Below, piece by piece: positions 17,850 to 25,013 of a DNA stretch of 35,729 nt. Where the stretch lies: positions 1 to 35,729 of the forward strand of contig JALOPN010000033.1 in NCBI GenBank assembly GCA_025453875.1, read 5' to 3'. The position numbers were made by a program, and so were the translations under genes. Positions within the stretch are counted from its first letter, which is position 1; every line of letters begins with the position of its first letter. Origin of the DNA: Gemmatimonadaceae bacterium (GTDB lineage: Bacteria; Gemmatimonadota; Gemmatimonadetes; Gemmatimonadales; Gemmatimonadaceae). The notes under the pieces were generated by a model that was not told the DNA's origin, made no database searches, and saw only the letters and a list, made by a program, of their open reading frames with translations.

Positions 17850-17921
17850 CTGGGGCGGGTGGACTCGAACCACCAACCACTCGATTAACAGTCGAGCGCT
17901 CTGCCATTGAGCTACACCCCA
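17850..17921 (-). tRNA. tRNA-Asn (anticodon GTT)
   Basis: The minus strand folds as a 72-base tRNA. The acceptor stem is TGGGGTG with CGCCCCA, with one T-G wobble. The D arm contains AGCTCAATGGCAGAGC. The anticodon stem CTCGA/TCGAG surrounds loop CTGTTAA with anticodon GTT. The T arm is GGTGG-TTCGAGT-CCACC and the discriminator is G. CCA is not encoded and must be added enzymatically. Confidence 0.95.
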
Positions 17922-18037
17922 TCCGACGCAGCGCGCGCTGGTCCCTTGCGCGCTGCCGTGTGCAAAACTACAGCGAGCCGATGCCGCCTCCAAGGGGGGC
18001 GTGGAACTTCCGAGGCCACCTGACACTCTCACCGCGC

Positions 18038-18661
18038 ATGTCTCTGACTCCTCGCTCACGCCGTTGGGTGCGTCTGACCGGCCTCGGCGCACTCGTCGGT
18101 GTCGCGATCGGCGTGATGCTGCCGCGCGAATCAGCGCGGGCACAGGGAACGACGCCAACGACACGCGCGATGCCGGCCGCGAGCGGTCTGGGCTACGATG
18201 TCTCCCTCGCCACCGTGCGCGGCAACGATGGCGGCTTCGGTGACGATGCGATGCAGGGACACGCGCTGCGCGTCGGGCGCGCGCAGTGGCTCGGACGATG
18301 GTTTCGACTGCGCACCGAGGCGCAGTATCACGATCTGCATCGCGCCGTGCCCGCGCAGTGCGCCACGGCGTGTCCGCCTTTCGAGCGGCGACGGCGACTC
18401 TTCGCCTCCGGCCTCGCGCTCGAATGGCACCACCGGAGCGATCGCTGGCACGTCTATCCGCTCGCCGGGCTGGGCGCGGGGTACGTGCGCTCGACGGGTG
18501 GCAGCAGTCGCTTCGGCGTGACGCGCGAGCTCGGCCTGGGCGTGGCGTGGCCCGTGCCCGGCGGCTGGCCCACCGTGGCGGCCGAAGTGCGCATGGTCCG
18601 CGTGCCGCGCGCGACGGGACACGCCTGGCACGTGCCGCTCGGTCTCGATCTGCGATTCTGA
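18038..18661 (+). CDS. Secreted outer-membrane beta-barrel-like protein, unknown function
   Basis: A 207-residue protein. Residues 1-36 look like a long signal peptide: basic MSLTPRSRRW, a hydrophobic core LGALVGVAIGVML, then ESARAQG as a plausible signal peptidase I site. The mature part alternates Gly and aromatic residues in short strands (WLGRWFRLRTEAQYHD, YPLAGLGAGYV, ELGLGVAWPV) and ends LGLDLRF with a terminal Phe, as small outer-membrane barrels often do. Two cysteines (AQCATACPP) could form a disulfide. No family is recognised. The longer ORF-track start runs through the tRNA; ATG 18038 was chosen for the signal peptide. First gene of the plus-strand block. Confidence 0.75.
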   Translation: MSLTPRSRRWVRLTGLGALVGVAIGVMLPRESARAQGTTPTTRAMPAASGLGYDVSLATVRGNDGGFGDDAMQGHALRVGRAQWLGRWFRLRTEAQYHDLHRAVPAQCATACPPFERRRRLFASGLALEWHHRSDRWHVYPLAGLGAGYVRSTGGSSRFGVTRELGLGVAWPVPGGWPTVAAEVRMVRVPRATGHAWHVPLGLDLRF

Positions 18662-18768
18662 GGGCGCGCGCTGGCCGTGCGTCGGCCCGCGCGATAGCGT
18701 TGCAACAGTTCGCGTTCGAGCCTGCTGCGCTCGTCGCGCGCGTTCCCCGCCCCTCGCCTCCCCTCCGC

Positions 18769-19152
18769 ATGGATCCCGTCACCAAGTACGCGTGGGACAG
18801 CATCCCGCTCGAAGCGCTCAATCCGCTGATCTCGCGTCGCCTCATCACAACCGAGCGCCAGATGCTGGCGCAGGTCCTGCTCGCGAAGGGCGCCATCGTG
18901 CCGGCGCACGATCACCACAACGAGCAGTTCACGTACATCCTCTCGGGATGCCTGCGCTTCTGGCTCGGCGAGCACGCCGACGCTCCCGGTGATGTCTTCG
19001 TGGACGTGAGGGCGGGCGAAGTCCTCGTGATCCCCGGCGGCATCCGGCATCGCGCCGAAGCGCTCGAGGATACGCTCGATCTCGACGTGTTCAACCCACC
19101 GCGCGCCGACTGGCTCGACGGGAGTGACGCGTATCTGCGAGCGCAGCGCTGA
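18769..19152 (+). CDS. Small cupin-domain protein
   Basis: A 127-residue single-domain cupin. Motif 1 is PAHDHHNEQFTYILSG, carrying the His/His/Glu metal ligands. Motif 2 is GEVLVIPGGIRHRAEAL, carrying the last His ligand, and DLDVFNPPRADWL follows. The fold binds a metal and may act as a dioxygenase, isomerase or sensor; the substrate cannot be told. ATG 18769 begins MDPVTKYAW; the ORF-track extension is shadow of the upstream gene. One base separates its stop from the SDR gene, so the two are almost certainly co-translated. Confidence 0.85.
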   Translation: MDPVTKYAWDSIPLEALNPLISRRLITTERQMLAQVLLAKGAIVPAHDHHNEQFTYILSGCLRFWLGEHADAPGDVFVDVRAGEVLVIPGGIRHRAEALEDTLDLDVFNPPRADWLDGSDAYLRAQR

Positions 19153-19153
19153 C

Positions 19154-19942
19154 ATGGAGCTCGGACTCGCGAACAAGGTCGTGCTGGTGTGTGGCGCCAG
19201 TCGCGGCATCGCCTACTCGGCCGCCGAGCTCTTCGCGGCGGAACGCGCCACGCTGGTCATCGTGTCACGCAATGCGACGTCACTCGAGGCCGCGAGCGCA
19301 CGGCTTCGGGCGCTTGGCGCCGCGGTCACGCCCATCGTGGCCGACCTCGCGCAGGCCGATGGTCCCGCACAGGTGATCGAGCACGTGCTGCAGTCGCATG
19401 GGCGGTGCGATGTGCTCGTGACCAACACGGGTGGCCCCGTCACGGGCAGCGCGCTCGGTCACGACTGGCACGCGTGGACCGCCGCGTCGGAACTGCTGCT
19501 GCGGAGCGCCGTCGAACTCACGCGTGGCTTTGTCCCCGGCATGCGCGAACGCGGGTGGGGACGCGTGATCGGCATCACCTCGATCGCGGTGAAGAAGCCG
19601 GTGCCCTCCCTCGTGCTCTCCAACAGCTTGCGCGCTGCGGTGACCGGCTTCTTTCGCACCCTCGCCGACGAGGTCGCCGCAGACGGCGTGACGGTGAATA
19701 CGGTGCTGCCCGGCTACACCGCCACGGAGCGCCTCGACGAACTCGCCGAGGCCACGGTACAGCGCACGGGCGCCACGCGCGACAGTGTGTTCGACCGCTG
19801 GAAGGCCGACACCCCCGCGGCGCGCCTCGGGACGCCGCAGGAAGTCGCGTCGGCGATCGTGTACCTTGCATCGGTGCCCGCCGGCTTCATCACGGGCCAG
19901 GCAGTGTGCGTCGATGGCGGCGCGTCGCGTTCGCTCCTCTGA
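19154..19942 (+). CDS. SDR-fold protein lacking the canonical Tyr/Lys catalytic pair
   Basis: A 262-residue Rossmann protein of the short-chain dehydrogenase/reductase superfamily. The cofactor loop VCGASRGIA and the end motif ITGQAVCVDGGASRSLL are typical. The classical catalytic Ser is present (ITS143), but thirteen residues on, where Tyr is expected, there is Ser156. The Lys four residues further is Arg160 (PSLVLSNSLRAA). The NNAG motif is also altered to NTGGP. It belongs to an atypical SDR subgroup with a VLSN-type active site; activity and substrate are unknown. The start ATG 19154 lies 1 base after the cupin stop; the ORF-track start is 10 codons inside the cupin. ilvE follows after 26 bases. 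Confidence 0.85.
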   Translation: MELGLANKVVLVCGASRGIAYSAAELFAAERATLVIVSRNATSLEAASARLRALGAAVTPIVADLAQADGPAQVIEHVLQSHGRCDVLVTNTGGPVTGSALGHDWHAWTAASELLLRSAVELTRGFVPGMRERGWGRVIGITSIAVKKPVPSLVLSNSLRAAVTGFFRTLADEVAADGVTVNTVLPGYTATERLDELAEATVQRTGATRDSVFDRWKADTPAARLGTPQEVASAIVYLASVPAGFITGQAVCVDGGASRSLL

Positions 19943-19968
19943 TCCTCGACCTTCATCCGAGACTTGCC

Positions 19969-20907
19969 ATGAGCTCTCTCACTCCGACGCAGTGGATCTG
20001 GCGCGACGGTGCGTTCATTCCGTGGGCTGACGCCACGCTGCACGTGCTCAGTCACTCGATGCAGTTCGGTTCGGCGGCGTTCGAAGGTATTCGCGCCTAC
20101 GCCACGCCGCAGGGGCCGGCCATCTTCCGGTTGCGCGAGCATCTGCAGCGTCTGCTCACGTCGGTGAAGATCTACCGCATGGAGCTCGACTTCACGCTCG
20201 ATCAGCTCGTCGACGCGTGTGTGCAAACCGTCGCGCGCAACGGACTCGATTCGTGCTACATCCGGCCCATGGTGGTGCGCGGCTTTGGTGCAGCGGGCAT
20301 GGTCCCGCACGGCAGCCCGATTCACGTCTTCATTCCGGTGTGGCCGTGGGGCACGTACCTCGGCGAGGGCGCGCTCGAGCGTGGCGTCGCGGCCTGCATC
20401 ACGAGTTGGCACCGTGTGGCGCCCAACACGATTCCCGCGATGGCCAAGATCGCCGGCAACTACCTGAGCGGTCAGCTCATCAAGATGGAAGCGCTGGCGG
20501 ACGGCTACGACGAGGGCATCGCCCTCAGCCCGGCCGGCACGGTGAGCGAGGGCTCCGGGCAGAACGTGTTCGCCGTCGTGGACGGCATCCTGCACACCAC
20601 GCCACTCGACGGCACGATTCTCGGTGGTATCACGCGACACACGATGATCACGATGGCGCGCGAAGCCGGACTCGAAGTCCGCGAGACCACGATCGCGCGC
20701 GAGACGCTCTACGGCGCGGACGAGCTGTTCGTGTGTGGCACCGCGTCGGAGGTCACGCCGGTCACGAGTCTCGATCGCATTCGCATCGGCAGTGGCACCG
20801 TGGGCCCCATCACGCGCCAGCTGCAGCAGCGCTACATGGCCATCGTGACCGGGCGCGAGCCCGATGTGCACGGCTGGCTCACGCACGTGCCGCGCGTCAC
20901 GACCTGA
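19969..20907 (+). CDS. ilvE: Branched-chain amino acid aminotransferase
   Basis: PLP-dependent fold-type IV transaminase for the last step of Leu, Ile and Val synthesis and the first step of their breakdown. Of 312 residues, QFGSAAFEGIRAY (32-44), the PLP lysine Lys160 in AMAKIAGNY, EGIALSPAGTVSEGSGQN, LGGITR and FVCGTASEVTPV all match IlvE closely. A D-amino acid transaminase is less likely because the EGSGQN and GTASEVTPV motifs favour the branched-chain group. The ATG 19969 lacks a strong Shine-Dalgarno sequence. Last gene of the cupin-SDR-ilvE run. Confidence 0.95.
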   Translation: MSSLTPTQWIWRDGAFIPWADATLHVLSHSMQFGSAAFEGIRAYATPQGPAIFRLREHLQRLLTSVKIYRMELDFTLDQLVDACVQTVARNGLDSCYIRPMVVRGFGAAGMVPHGSPIHVFIPVWPWGTYLGEGALERGVAACITSWHRVAPNTIPAMAKIAGNYLSGQLIKMEALADGYDEGIALSPAGTVSEGSGQNVFAVVDGILHTTPLDGTILGGITRHTMITMAREAGLEVRETTIARETLYGADELFVCGTASEVTPVTSLDRIRIGSGTVGPITRQLQQRYMAIVTGREPDVHGWLTHVPRVTT

Positions 20908-20924
20908 ACGCGCACGACGCACCG

Positions 20925-20967
20925 CGTGCGCGAGGGAGTCGGTGGGTGGACCGACTACTCGCGCACG
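20925..20967. terminator. Nested bidirectional hairpin between ilvE and a lipoprotein gene
   Basis: Outer arms CGTGCGCGAG (20925-20934) and CTCGCGCACG (20958-20967) are perfectly complementary over 10 bp. Inside them AGTCGGT (20937-20943) pairs with ACCGACT (20950-20956). The structure can stop transcripts from both convergent genes. Its right arm includes the last codons and the TAG stop of the lipoprotein gene. There is no U-run. Confidence 0.65.
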
Positions 20968-21419
20968 TAGGCGCGCGACAGATTGCCCAGGCGAAACGCC
21001 GGGCCGCCGCTCGAGCGTAACGTGTCGCCGTCGAGCACGAACGTGCGATCGGTGATGCCCGCCGCACAGCTGCCCTGCTGTGGCTGACTCGGGTTGTTGC
21101 GCGTCTGCATCTGTTGCCCCGCGAGCGTGTAGCTGAGCCACGCCGTGCACTCGCGCGCCACCACGGCGCTGCCGTGCTCACGCCAGCGATCGGTGAAGAA
21201 TCCCGTGCCGATCACGAAAAACGTGAGCGATTCGTTCACCACTTCCACGCTGTCGACGCGGCGCGGAAGCGGTTGGCCTCCGAGGCGTACCAGACGCCAG
21301 GTGCCCTCGAACGGCGACATCGGTGCCGGACCGGTCGACTCGCCGCCGCAGGCCGCGAGGAGGACGAGCGTCGCAAAAAGCGCCGTGAAGCGCGAGGCGA
21401 CGGAACGGAAAGTGCGCAT
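20955..21419 (-). CDS. Small secreted lipoprotein, unknown function
   Basis: A 154-residue protein with a lipoprotein signal peptide: basic MRTFRSVASRF, a hydrophobic stretch TALFATLVLL, then lipobox LAAC with the lipidated Cys followed by GGESTG. The mature part begins FEGTWRLVRLGGQPLP, a pattern seen in lipocalin-like or META-like small domains. It carries two further cysteines (RECTAW, QGSCAAG) that may pair. No named family is certain. The ORF-track start adds 20 codons without a signal-like sequence; ATG 21419 is preferred. Its stop lies within the hairpin shared with ilvE. Confidence 0.78.
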   Translation of the reverse strand: MRTFRSVASRFTALFATLVLLAACGGESTGPAPMSPFEGTWRLVRLGGQPLPRRVDSVEVVNESLTFFVIGTGFFTDRWREHGSAVVARECTAWLSYTLAGQQMQTRNNPSQPQQGSCAAGITDRTFVLDGDTLRSSGGPAFRLGNLSRAYVRE

Positions 21420-21444
21420 ACGGTATGGGCAGTGAGCAGACATG

Positions 21445-21460
21445 ATCGGCGAACGCCGAT
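21445..21460 (-). terminator. Short hairpin after tRNA-Leu
   Basis: ATCGGC (21445-21450) and GCCGAT (21455-21460) form a perfect 6-bp stem with a GAAC (plus-strand) tetraloop, 35 bases past the tRNA-Leu 3' end and 25 bases before the lipoprotein start. It could end the tRNA transcript or shape the lipoprotein leader; there is no U-run. Confidence 0.35.
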
Positions 21461-21495
21461 GATACCACGGCACCACCACCGCGCGTTCCCGTACA

Positions 21496-21579
21496 TACCC
21501 AGGAAGGGAATCGAACCCTTATAACCCGAAGGTTGGGGGATTTTGAGTCCCCTGCGTCTACCAGTTCCGCCACCTGGGT
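21496..21579 (-). tRNA. tRNA-Leu (anticodon CAA)
   Basis: An 84-base class II tRNA on the minus strand. Acceptor arms ACCCAGG and CCTGGGT are fully complementary, with discriminator A. The D arm TGGCGGAACTGGTAGACGCA is typical of tRNA-Leu. The anticodon stem GGGGA/TCCCC encloses loop CTCAAAA with anticodon CAA. The long variable arm AACCTTCGGGTT and T arm AAGGG-TTCGATT-CCCTT are visible. CCA is not encoded. Confidence 0.96.
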
Positions 21580-21610
21580 GCTGCGGCGCGTTTCCGGCCG
21601 CCCCGCAATC

Positions 21611-22195
21611 CTATCGCGCGCCGGCCTCGAGCGCCAGCACCGCCGCGACGACGCTATCGACCGCGGGAGGCAGCACGCCGACGTGGCGCCAGCGCAGGAC
21701 GCCCGCTCGATCGATGAGATAGCTGGCGGGGACGCCGAGCGCCGGAAAGCGCGCCTCGATCGTGCCGTCCGGATCGTGCGCCACCTCGAACGTGGCCGCA
21801 TACTCGGCAATCGTCCGCTCGACGAGTGCTCGATCGCCAGCATCGATGCTCACCGCCACGACGCGCAGCCCATCATTGGCGTGACGCGCGAGGAGCGTAT
21901 CCATGTGGGCAAACTCCTCCTTGCACGAGGCGCACCACGTCGCCCAGACGTTGAGCAGCACGACGGAGTTCGACGGGCCAATCACCAGCGAGTCGCCAGC
22001 CAGCGTGGCGACGGCGTAGTCCGGGGCGCGCTCGCCAACACGGAGCGGCGCGCGGCGCGCGGTGGTGCCACCATCGGGCGCCGCGGCGTCCTCCGAGGTT
22101 TCCTGACAACCGGCCTGAAACATCACGCAGCAGAAAGCGGCGACGAGCCATTGGCTCCGCCGCCGCCGCCCGGTACGCCGCTGCGAGGACCTCAC
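21611..22195 (-). CDS. TlpA/ResA-like thioredoxin-fold lipoprotein
   Basis: A 194-residue envelope protein with an Arg-rich N-terminus, a short hydrophobic segment and lipobox FQAGC, so probably lipid-anchored. The thioredoxin-like domain follows: RVGERAPDYAVATLAGD, then NVWATWCASCKEEF with the CxxC redox pair, SIDAGD, and the cis-Pro region FPALGVPASYLIDRAG. TlpA/ResA proteins reduce disulfides outside the cytoplasm, often for cytochrome c or stress repair. The long ORF-track extension overlaps the upstream gene; GTG 22195, 7 bases after that gene's stop, gives a signal sequence. Last gene of the sigma/anti-sigma operon. Confidence 0.82.
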   Translation of the reverse strand: MRSSQRRTGRRRRSQWLVAAFCCVMFQAGCQETSEDAAAPDGGTTARRAPLRVGERAPDYAVATLAGDSLVIGPSNSVVLLNVWATWCASCKEEFAHMDTLLARHANDGLRVVAVSIDAGDRALVERTIAEYAATFEVAHDPDGTIEARFPALGVPASYLIDRAGVLRWRHVGVLPPAVDSVVAAVLALEAGAR

Positions 22196-22202
22196 CCGCG
22201 CG

Positions 22203-22819
22203 TCAGGGACGACCCCGTCCGTCACCGTCGCGCGGGGGCCCGGAGGGGCGACCGCCGCGCGAGTTCGATCCCGTTGAGTCGCGCCGCTCGCGGATCTGCT
22301 CCATGTTGCGACGAATCTCGTCCTGCAACGCGAGGAACCGCGCGCGTTGCACCGGCGTGAGAAACTGCGACAGCTCACGCTGCTCGCGCTCCATGAGGTC
22401 GATGCCTCGACGCTCCACATCGGGCATCTGCGCGATGAGCTCCGCGACCCGTTCCTGCGATGCGCTATCGCCCTTCATGAGTTCGCGCCGCAGCGACATC
22501 CGCAGGCGATACTCCGCACCGCGCTGCGAGAACCGCTCGCGCTCGAATCGACGCGTCACCTCGGCCAACTTGTCGAGCTGGTCGTCGTTGAGCGACAGCC
22601 GCTCCTTCATGATCCCCATGATGCGACGCTGCAGATGGCGCGTCCGTCGCGACGGTTGCCCGGTGGCTGACCGCCGGTGGGCGCAACGCCGGTCGTGGGC
22701 GCAACGCGCGGTGGTCCACCCTGCGCATCGACCGCCAGCACCGGCGCCGCAATCAGTGCGCCGAGCGCGATGCCACGCGCGAGTCGCCGAACGCGCACGC
22801 GCCGTCGGTCGGTATTCAT
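22203..22819 (-). pseudogene. LTXXQ/Spy-like secreted protein with a one-base frameshift
   Basis: The N-terminal frame starts at ATG 22819, overlapping the anti-sigma stop by 4 bases. It encodes a good signal peptide (RLARGIALGALIAAPVLA, then VDAQG) and a Pro/Gly-rich linker. Near NRRDGR (about 22645) the coding signal jumps to a second frame, giving HLQRRIMGIMKERLSLNDDQ, LDKLAEVTRRFERER and FLTPVQRARFLALQDE. These are Spy/LTXXQ-like helices resembling periplasmic chaperone or metal-resistance proteins. The span is 617 bases, one short of 206 codons, so a single missing base explains it. The second frame alone has no signal peptide. A real mutation or a sequencing error are both possible. Confidence 0.75.
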
Positions 22820-23589
22820 CGGGCCACTCCAGCGCTGGTTTCATTGCTCTCGCCCGTGCCGCGTGTTGAATCGCCGCGCGACGAGTCATTGCTCGGCGGG
22901 ACCACGCCAGCGTCCGGTTCCACCGTGGGCGCGCCATCCCACGCTTCGAGACGCGCGAGCAGAAGCGCCAGCTCCTCGTCGGTGTACTCCGAGAGCTCCT
23001 GCACCGGCAACACCGACGGCGCCACCGCCACCACCGGAACGATCGGTGTGACATCGTCGGCATATGGACGCGGCGTGTCGAGATCGCTGCCATCGGCGAC
23101 GATCATGGGCGCGTCCGAGAGCACCACCGAACCTGCCGGATCCGAGATCGCCGACTGACCACGACGCGCGATCTCGAGCGACAGGCCACCGAGCGCCACC
23201 ACTGTGAGCATCGCGGCGACCCGCAGGCCCGCGCCACGGAACCAAGAGCGTGTCGCGCGGCTCGACGCCGCAGCCGGCGCATCCTGACGCCGCGACGGGC
23301 GAACAATGGACGGCGGCGGCGCTGCGGGATTGCCCGAGACCACACGCAGCGTCGGCACCTCGCGCACCGCCGACGGCGGGGTGGGCAACGCGGCCACGAT
23401 CGCGGCGACATCGATGTGCGGGACCACCGGTCGCGTCCGACGCACCGCTTCGAGGAGACGAACGTCCTCGGCGCACGCGGGGCACGACGACAGGTGCACC
23501 TCGACCATCACCCGATCCGACGCCGGCAGCAAGCCAGCGGCGAACTCGGGAAGCAGATCCTGCACATCGAGGTTGAGGCACTCACTCAT
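22816..23589 (-). CDS. Zinc-type anti-sigma factor, single-pass membrane protein
   Basis: A 257-residue protein encoded directly after the ECF sigma factor, its probable target. The N-terminal domain (about 1-50) has DVQDLLPEFAAGLLP and HLSSCPACAEDVRLL, the H-x3-C-x2-C zinc-binding anti-sigma (ZAS) motif. A Pro-rich linker, one membrane helix (about 140-158, GLRVAAMLTVVALGGLSLEI) and an acidic extracytoplasmic domain with ELSEYTDEELALLLARLEAW follow. The start ATG overlaps the sigma stop by 8 bases. Zinc and Cys ligands could make it redox-sensitive, as RsrA is, but that is inference. Confidence 0.86.
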   Translation of the reverse strand: MSECLNLDVQDLLPEFAAGLLPASDRVMVEVHLSSCPACAEDVRLLEAVRRTRPVVPHIDVAAIVAALPTPPSAVREVPTLRVVSGNPAAPPPSIVRPSRRQDAPAAASSRATRSWFRGAGLRVAAMLTVVALGGLSLEIARRGQSAISDPAGSVVLSDAPMIVADGSDLDTPRPYADDVTPIVPVVAVAPSVLPVQELSEYTDEELALLLARLEAWDGAPTVEPDAGVVPPSNDSSRGDSTRGTGESNETSAGVAR

Positions 23590-24136
23590 TGAGCCACTCC
23601 TTGACCGCGCGAAGCGCGTTGTGGTAATGCACGCGAGCTGCTCCTTCGGTGGTTCCGAGCACCTCGGCAATCTCCTTGTACGCCCGACCTTCCTGCACCC
23701 GCAGCGTGAACACCTCGCGCTGCATCGGCGATAATCGCGCCATCGCCTGCTGCACCCGCATTGCCGTCTCATCGGCCTCGAGCGCGTCCAACGCGTGAAA
23801 GCTCGTGGCCGCGTCTTCCGGCATGACTTCGACGTGCTCCGGTTGTCGTCGCGCGGCACGTCGTCGATCGAGCACGAGACGACGCTCGATGGTGAACAAC
23901 CAGGTGCGCAACGAACTGTCGGCCCGAAAGCTGTCCAGCGCGCCAAACGCGCGTACGAAGGTGTCCTGCACCAACTCGTCCAACGCGTCCCGCACGCCAA
24001 GGCTGAGCGCGAACCGCGCCAGCGCGGGAGCATGTCGCTCCACAATCGCCGTCGCGGCTCGTTGATCGCCGGCCTGCCAGCGCTCGATGAGCGTCTGGTC
24101 GAGGGCCGCGTCGGTCGCCCGCTCCGCCTCGGTCAT
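23582..24136 (-). CDS. ECF-family RNA polymerase sigma factor
   Basis: A 184-residue sigma factor with region 2 (about 25-95: ALARFALSLGVRDALDELVQDTFVRAF, FRADSSLRTWLFTI, RLVLDRRR) and region 4 (about 125-180: LSPMQREVFTLRVQEGRAYKEIAEVLGTTEGAARVHYHNA). No region 3 is present. It directs transcription of a stress regulon when released by the anti-sigma factor encoded next. The ORF track begins at GTG 24142; ATG 24136 two codons later is equally good. A TTAAC-N16-CGTC pair just upstream could be an autoregulated promoter. Confidence 0.92.
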   Translation of the reverse strand: MTEAERATDAALDQTLIERWQAGDQRAATAIVERHAPALARFALSLGVRDALDELVQDTFVRAFGALDSFRADSSLRTWLFTIERRLVLDRRRAARRQPEHVEVMPEDAATSFHALDALEADETAMRVQQAMARLSPMQREVFTLRVQEGRAYKEIAEVLGTTEGAARVHYHNALRAVKEWLNE

Positions 24137-24151
24137 CTGCACATCGGGGTG

Positions 24152-24176
24152 GACGCGTGGGGATCAGCGGCGTTAA
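24152..24176 (-). promoter_or_regulatory. Candidate ECF-type promoter of the sigma operon
   Basis: On the minus strand TTAAC (24176-24172) is followed after 16 bases by CGTC (24155-24152). The AAC core at -35, CGTC at -10 and 16-base spacing are the usual ECF promoter layout. The predicted start would lie only a few bases before the sigma-factor start codon, giving an almost leaderless mRNA. Weak evidence from one occurrence. Confidence 0.3.
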
Positions 24177-24190
24177 GGGGGGACGACACG

Positions 24191-24562
24191 TCAGGTCGGA
24201 CCCGTCGGGCCAGCCCCCGGCTCCGTGGCCGGCGGGTCACTCGGCGGCGGGGCGCTGGCGGCCGGCGGGGTGTCGCCGCCGCGCTTGCGCCACTCGGCGG
24301 CGTCACCGGCGGCCGCTTCGAGCCGGACGGCGGTCTGCTCGTGCTCGCGGAGGGCCCGCGCGAGCCGGTCAAGGGTGACCGCGTCGAGCGGCTGCCCCTG
24401 CTCCCAGGCGCGGTAGACGGCGTAGCCGAGCGCCTGCGCGGCCTGGTCGGTCGCCTGGCGCGCGCGGCGCGCATCCAGTCGAGTCTTGCCCTCGTCGATC
24501 GCCTCGGTCGCGACCTTCTCGACCTTGTCGATCCCCTGCTTCAGCTTGTCCCAGATGGCCAT
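24191..24562 (-). CDS. Hypothetical helical protein with Pro-rich tail
   Basis: A 123-residue protein of no recognised family. The N-terminal 90 residues are strongly helical and amphipathic (WDKLKQGIDKVEKVATEAID; LDRLARALREHEQTAVRLEA) and likely form a coiled coil. The last 30 are Pro/Ala/Thr-rich and disordered. No signal peptide or membrane segment is seen. ATG 24562 is supported by GGAG 7 bases upstream; the longer ORF-track version overlaps rpmA. It lies downstream of the rpmA hairpin and so probably has its own promoter. Confidence 0.72.
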   Translation of the reverse strand: MAIWDKLKQGIDKVEKVATEAIDEGKTRLDARRARQATDQAAQALGYAVYRAWEQGQPLDAVTLDRLARALREHEQTAVRLEAAAGDAAEWRKRGGDTPPAASAPPPSDPPATEPGAGPTGPT

Positions 24563-24634
24563 GCACACGCTCCGGTGAAAGGGATACGAGGGTCTACGAG
24601 GCGAAGCATCGGCAGGTGTCGGGCGCAAACGCAT

Positions 24635-24664
24635 GCGGCCCCCGTTCGCAGGAACGGGGGCCGC
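24635..24664 (-). terminator. Terminator after rpmA
   Basis: GCGGCCCCCGTTC (24635-24647) and GAACGGGGGCCGC (24652-24664) form a perfect 13-bp stem with a 4-base loop, 19 bases past the rpmA stop. On the minus strand it is followed by ATGCGTTTGCG, a weak T tract. A strong intrinsic-type hairpin closing the rplU-rpmA transcript. Confidence 0.8.
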
Positions 24665-24683
24665 CGACATGCAGGCTGATCGA

Positions 24684-24971
24684 TCAGGCCGAGACGGGCG
24701 CGACCTCGATCTCGACGTCGAACGGGACGACGGAGACCTTGTAGCGCTTCTTGTCCTTGTGCTCGAACTGCACGACGCCATCGACGAGCGAGTAGATCGT
24801 GTAGTCGGTGCCCAGACCGACGTTCTTGCCGGGGTGCCACTTCGTGCCGCACTGACGCACGATGATGTTGCCGGCGCTCACCATTTCGCCGCCGTACTTC
24901 TTGATGCCGCGATACTGCGGATTCGAATCCCGGCCGTTGCGCGACGAGCCGACGCCTTTCTTATGTGCCAT
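24684..24971 (-). CDS. rpmA: 50S ribosomal protein L27
   Basis: Large-subunit protein whose N-terminus reaches the peptidyl-transferase centre. The 95-residue protein begins [19 protein letters not shown], the standard L27 start without the Firmicutes-type cleaved extension. [21 protein letters not shown] and [15 protein letters not shown] follow. ATG 24971 is set by that N-terminus and an AGGAG close upstream; the ORF track adds two codons. It lies 42 bases after rplU. Confidence 0.97.
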   Translation of the reverse strand: MAHKKGVGSSRNGRDSNPQYRGIKKYGGEMVSAGNIIVRQCGTKWHPGKNVGLGTDYTIYSLVDGVVQFEHKDKKRYKVSVVPFDVEIEVAPVSA

Positions 24972-25013
24972 GATCAACTCCTGCCGCGCCGCGAAGCGGC
25001 GCAGGCGCGACGG

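Noticed and set aside
19714-21150. Minus-strand ORF of 478 codons antisense to ilvE
   Set aside because: IlvE on the plus strand carries all PLP motifs; the antisense frame is His/Arg-rich noise.
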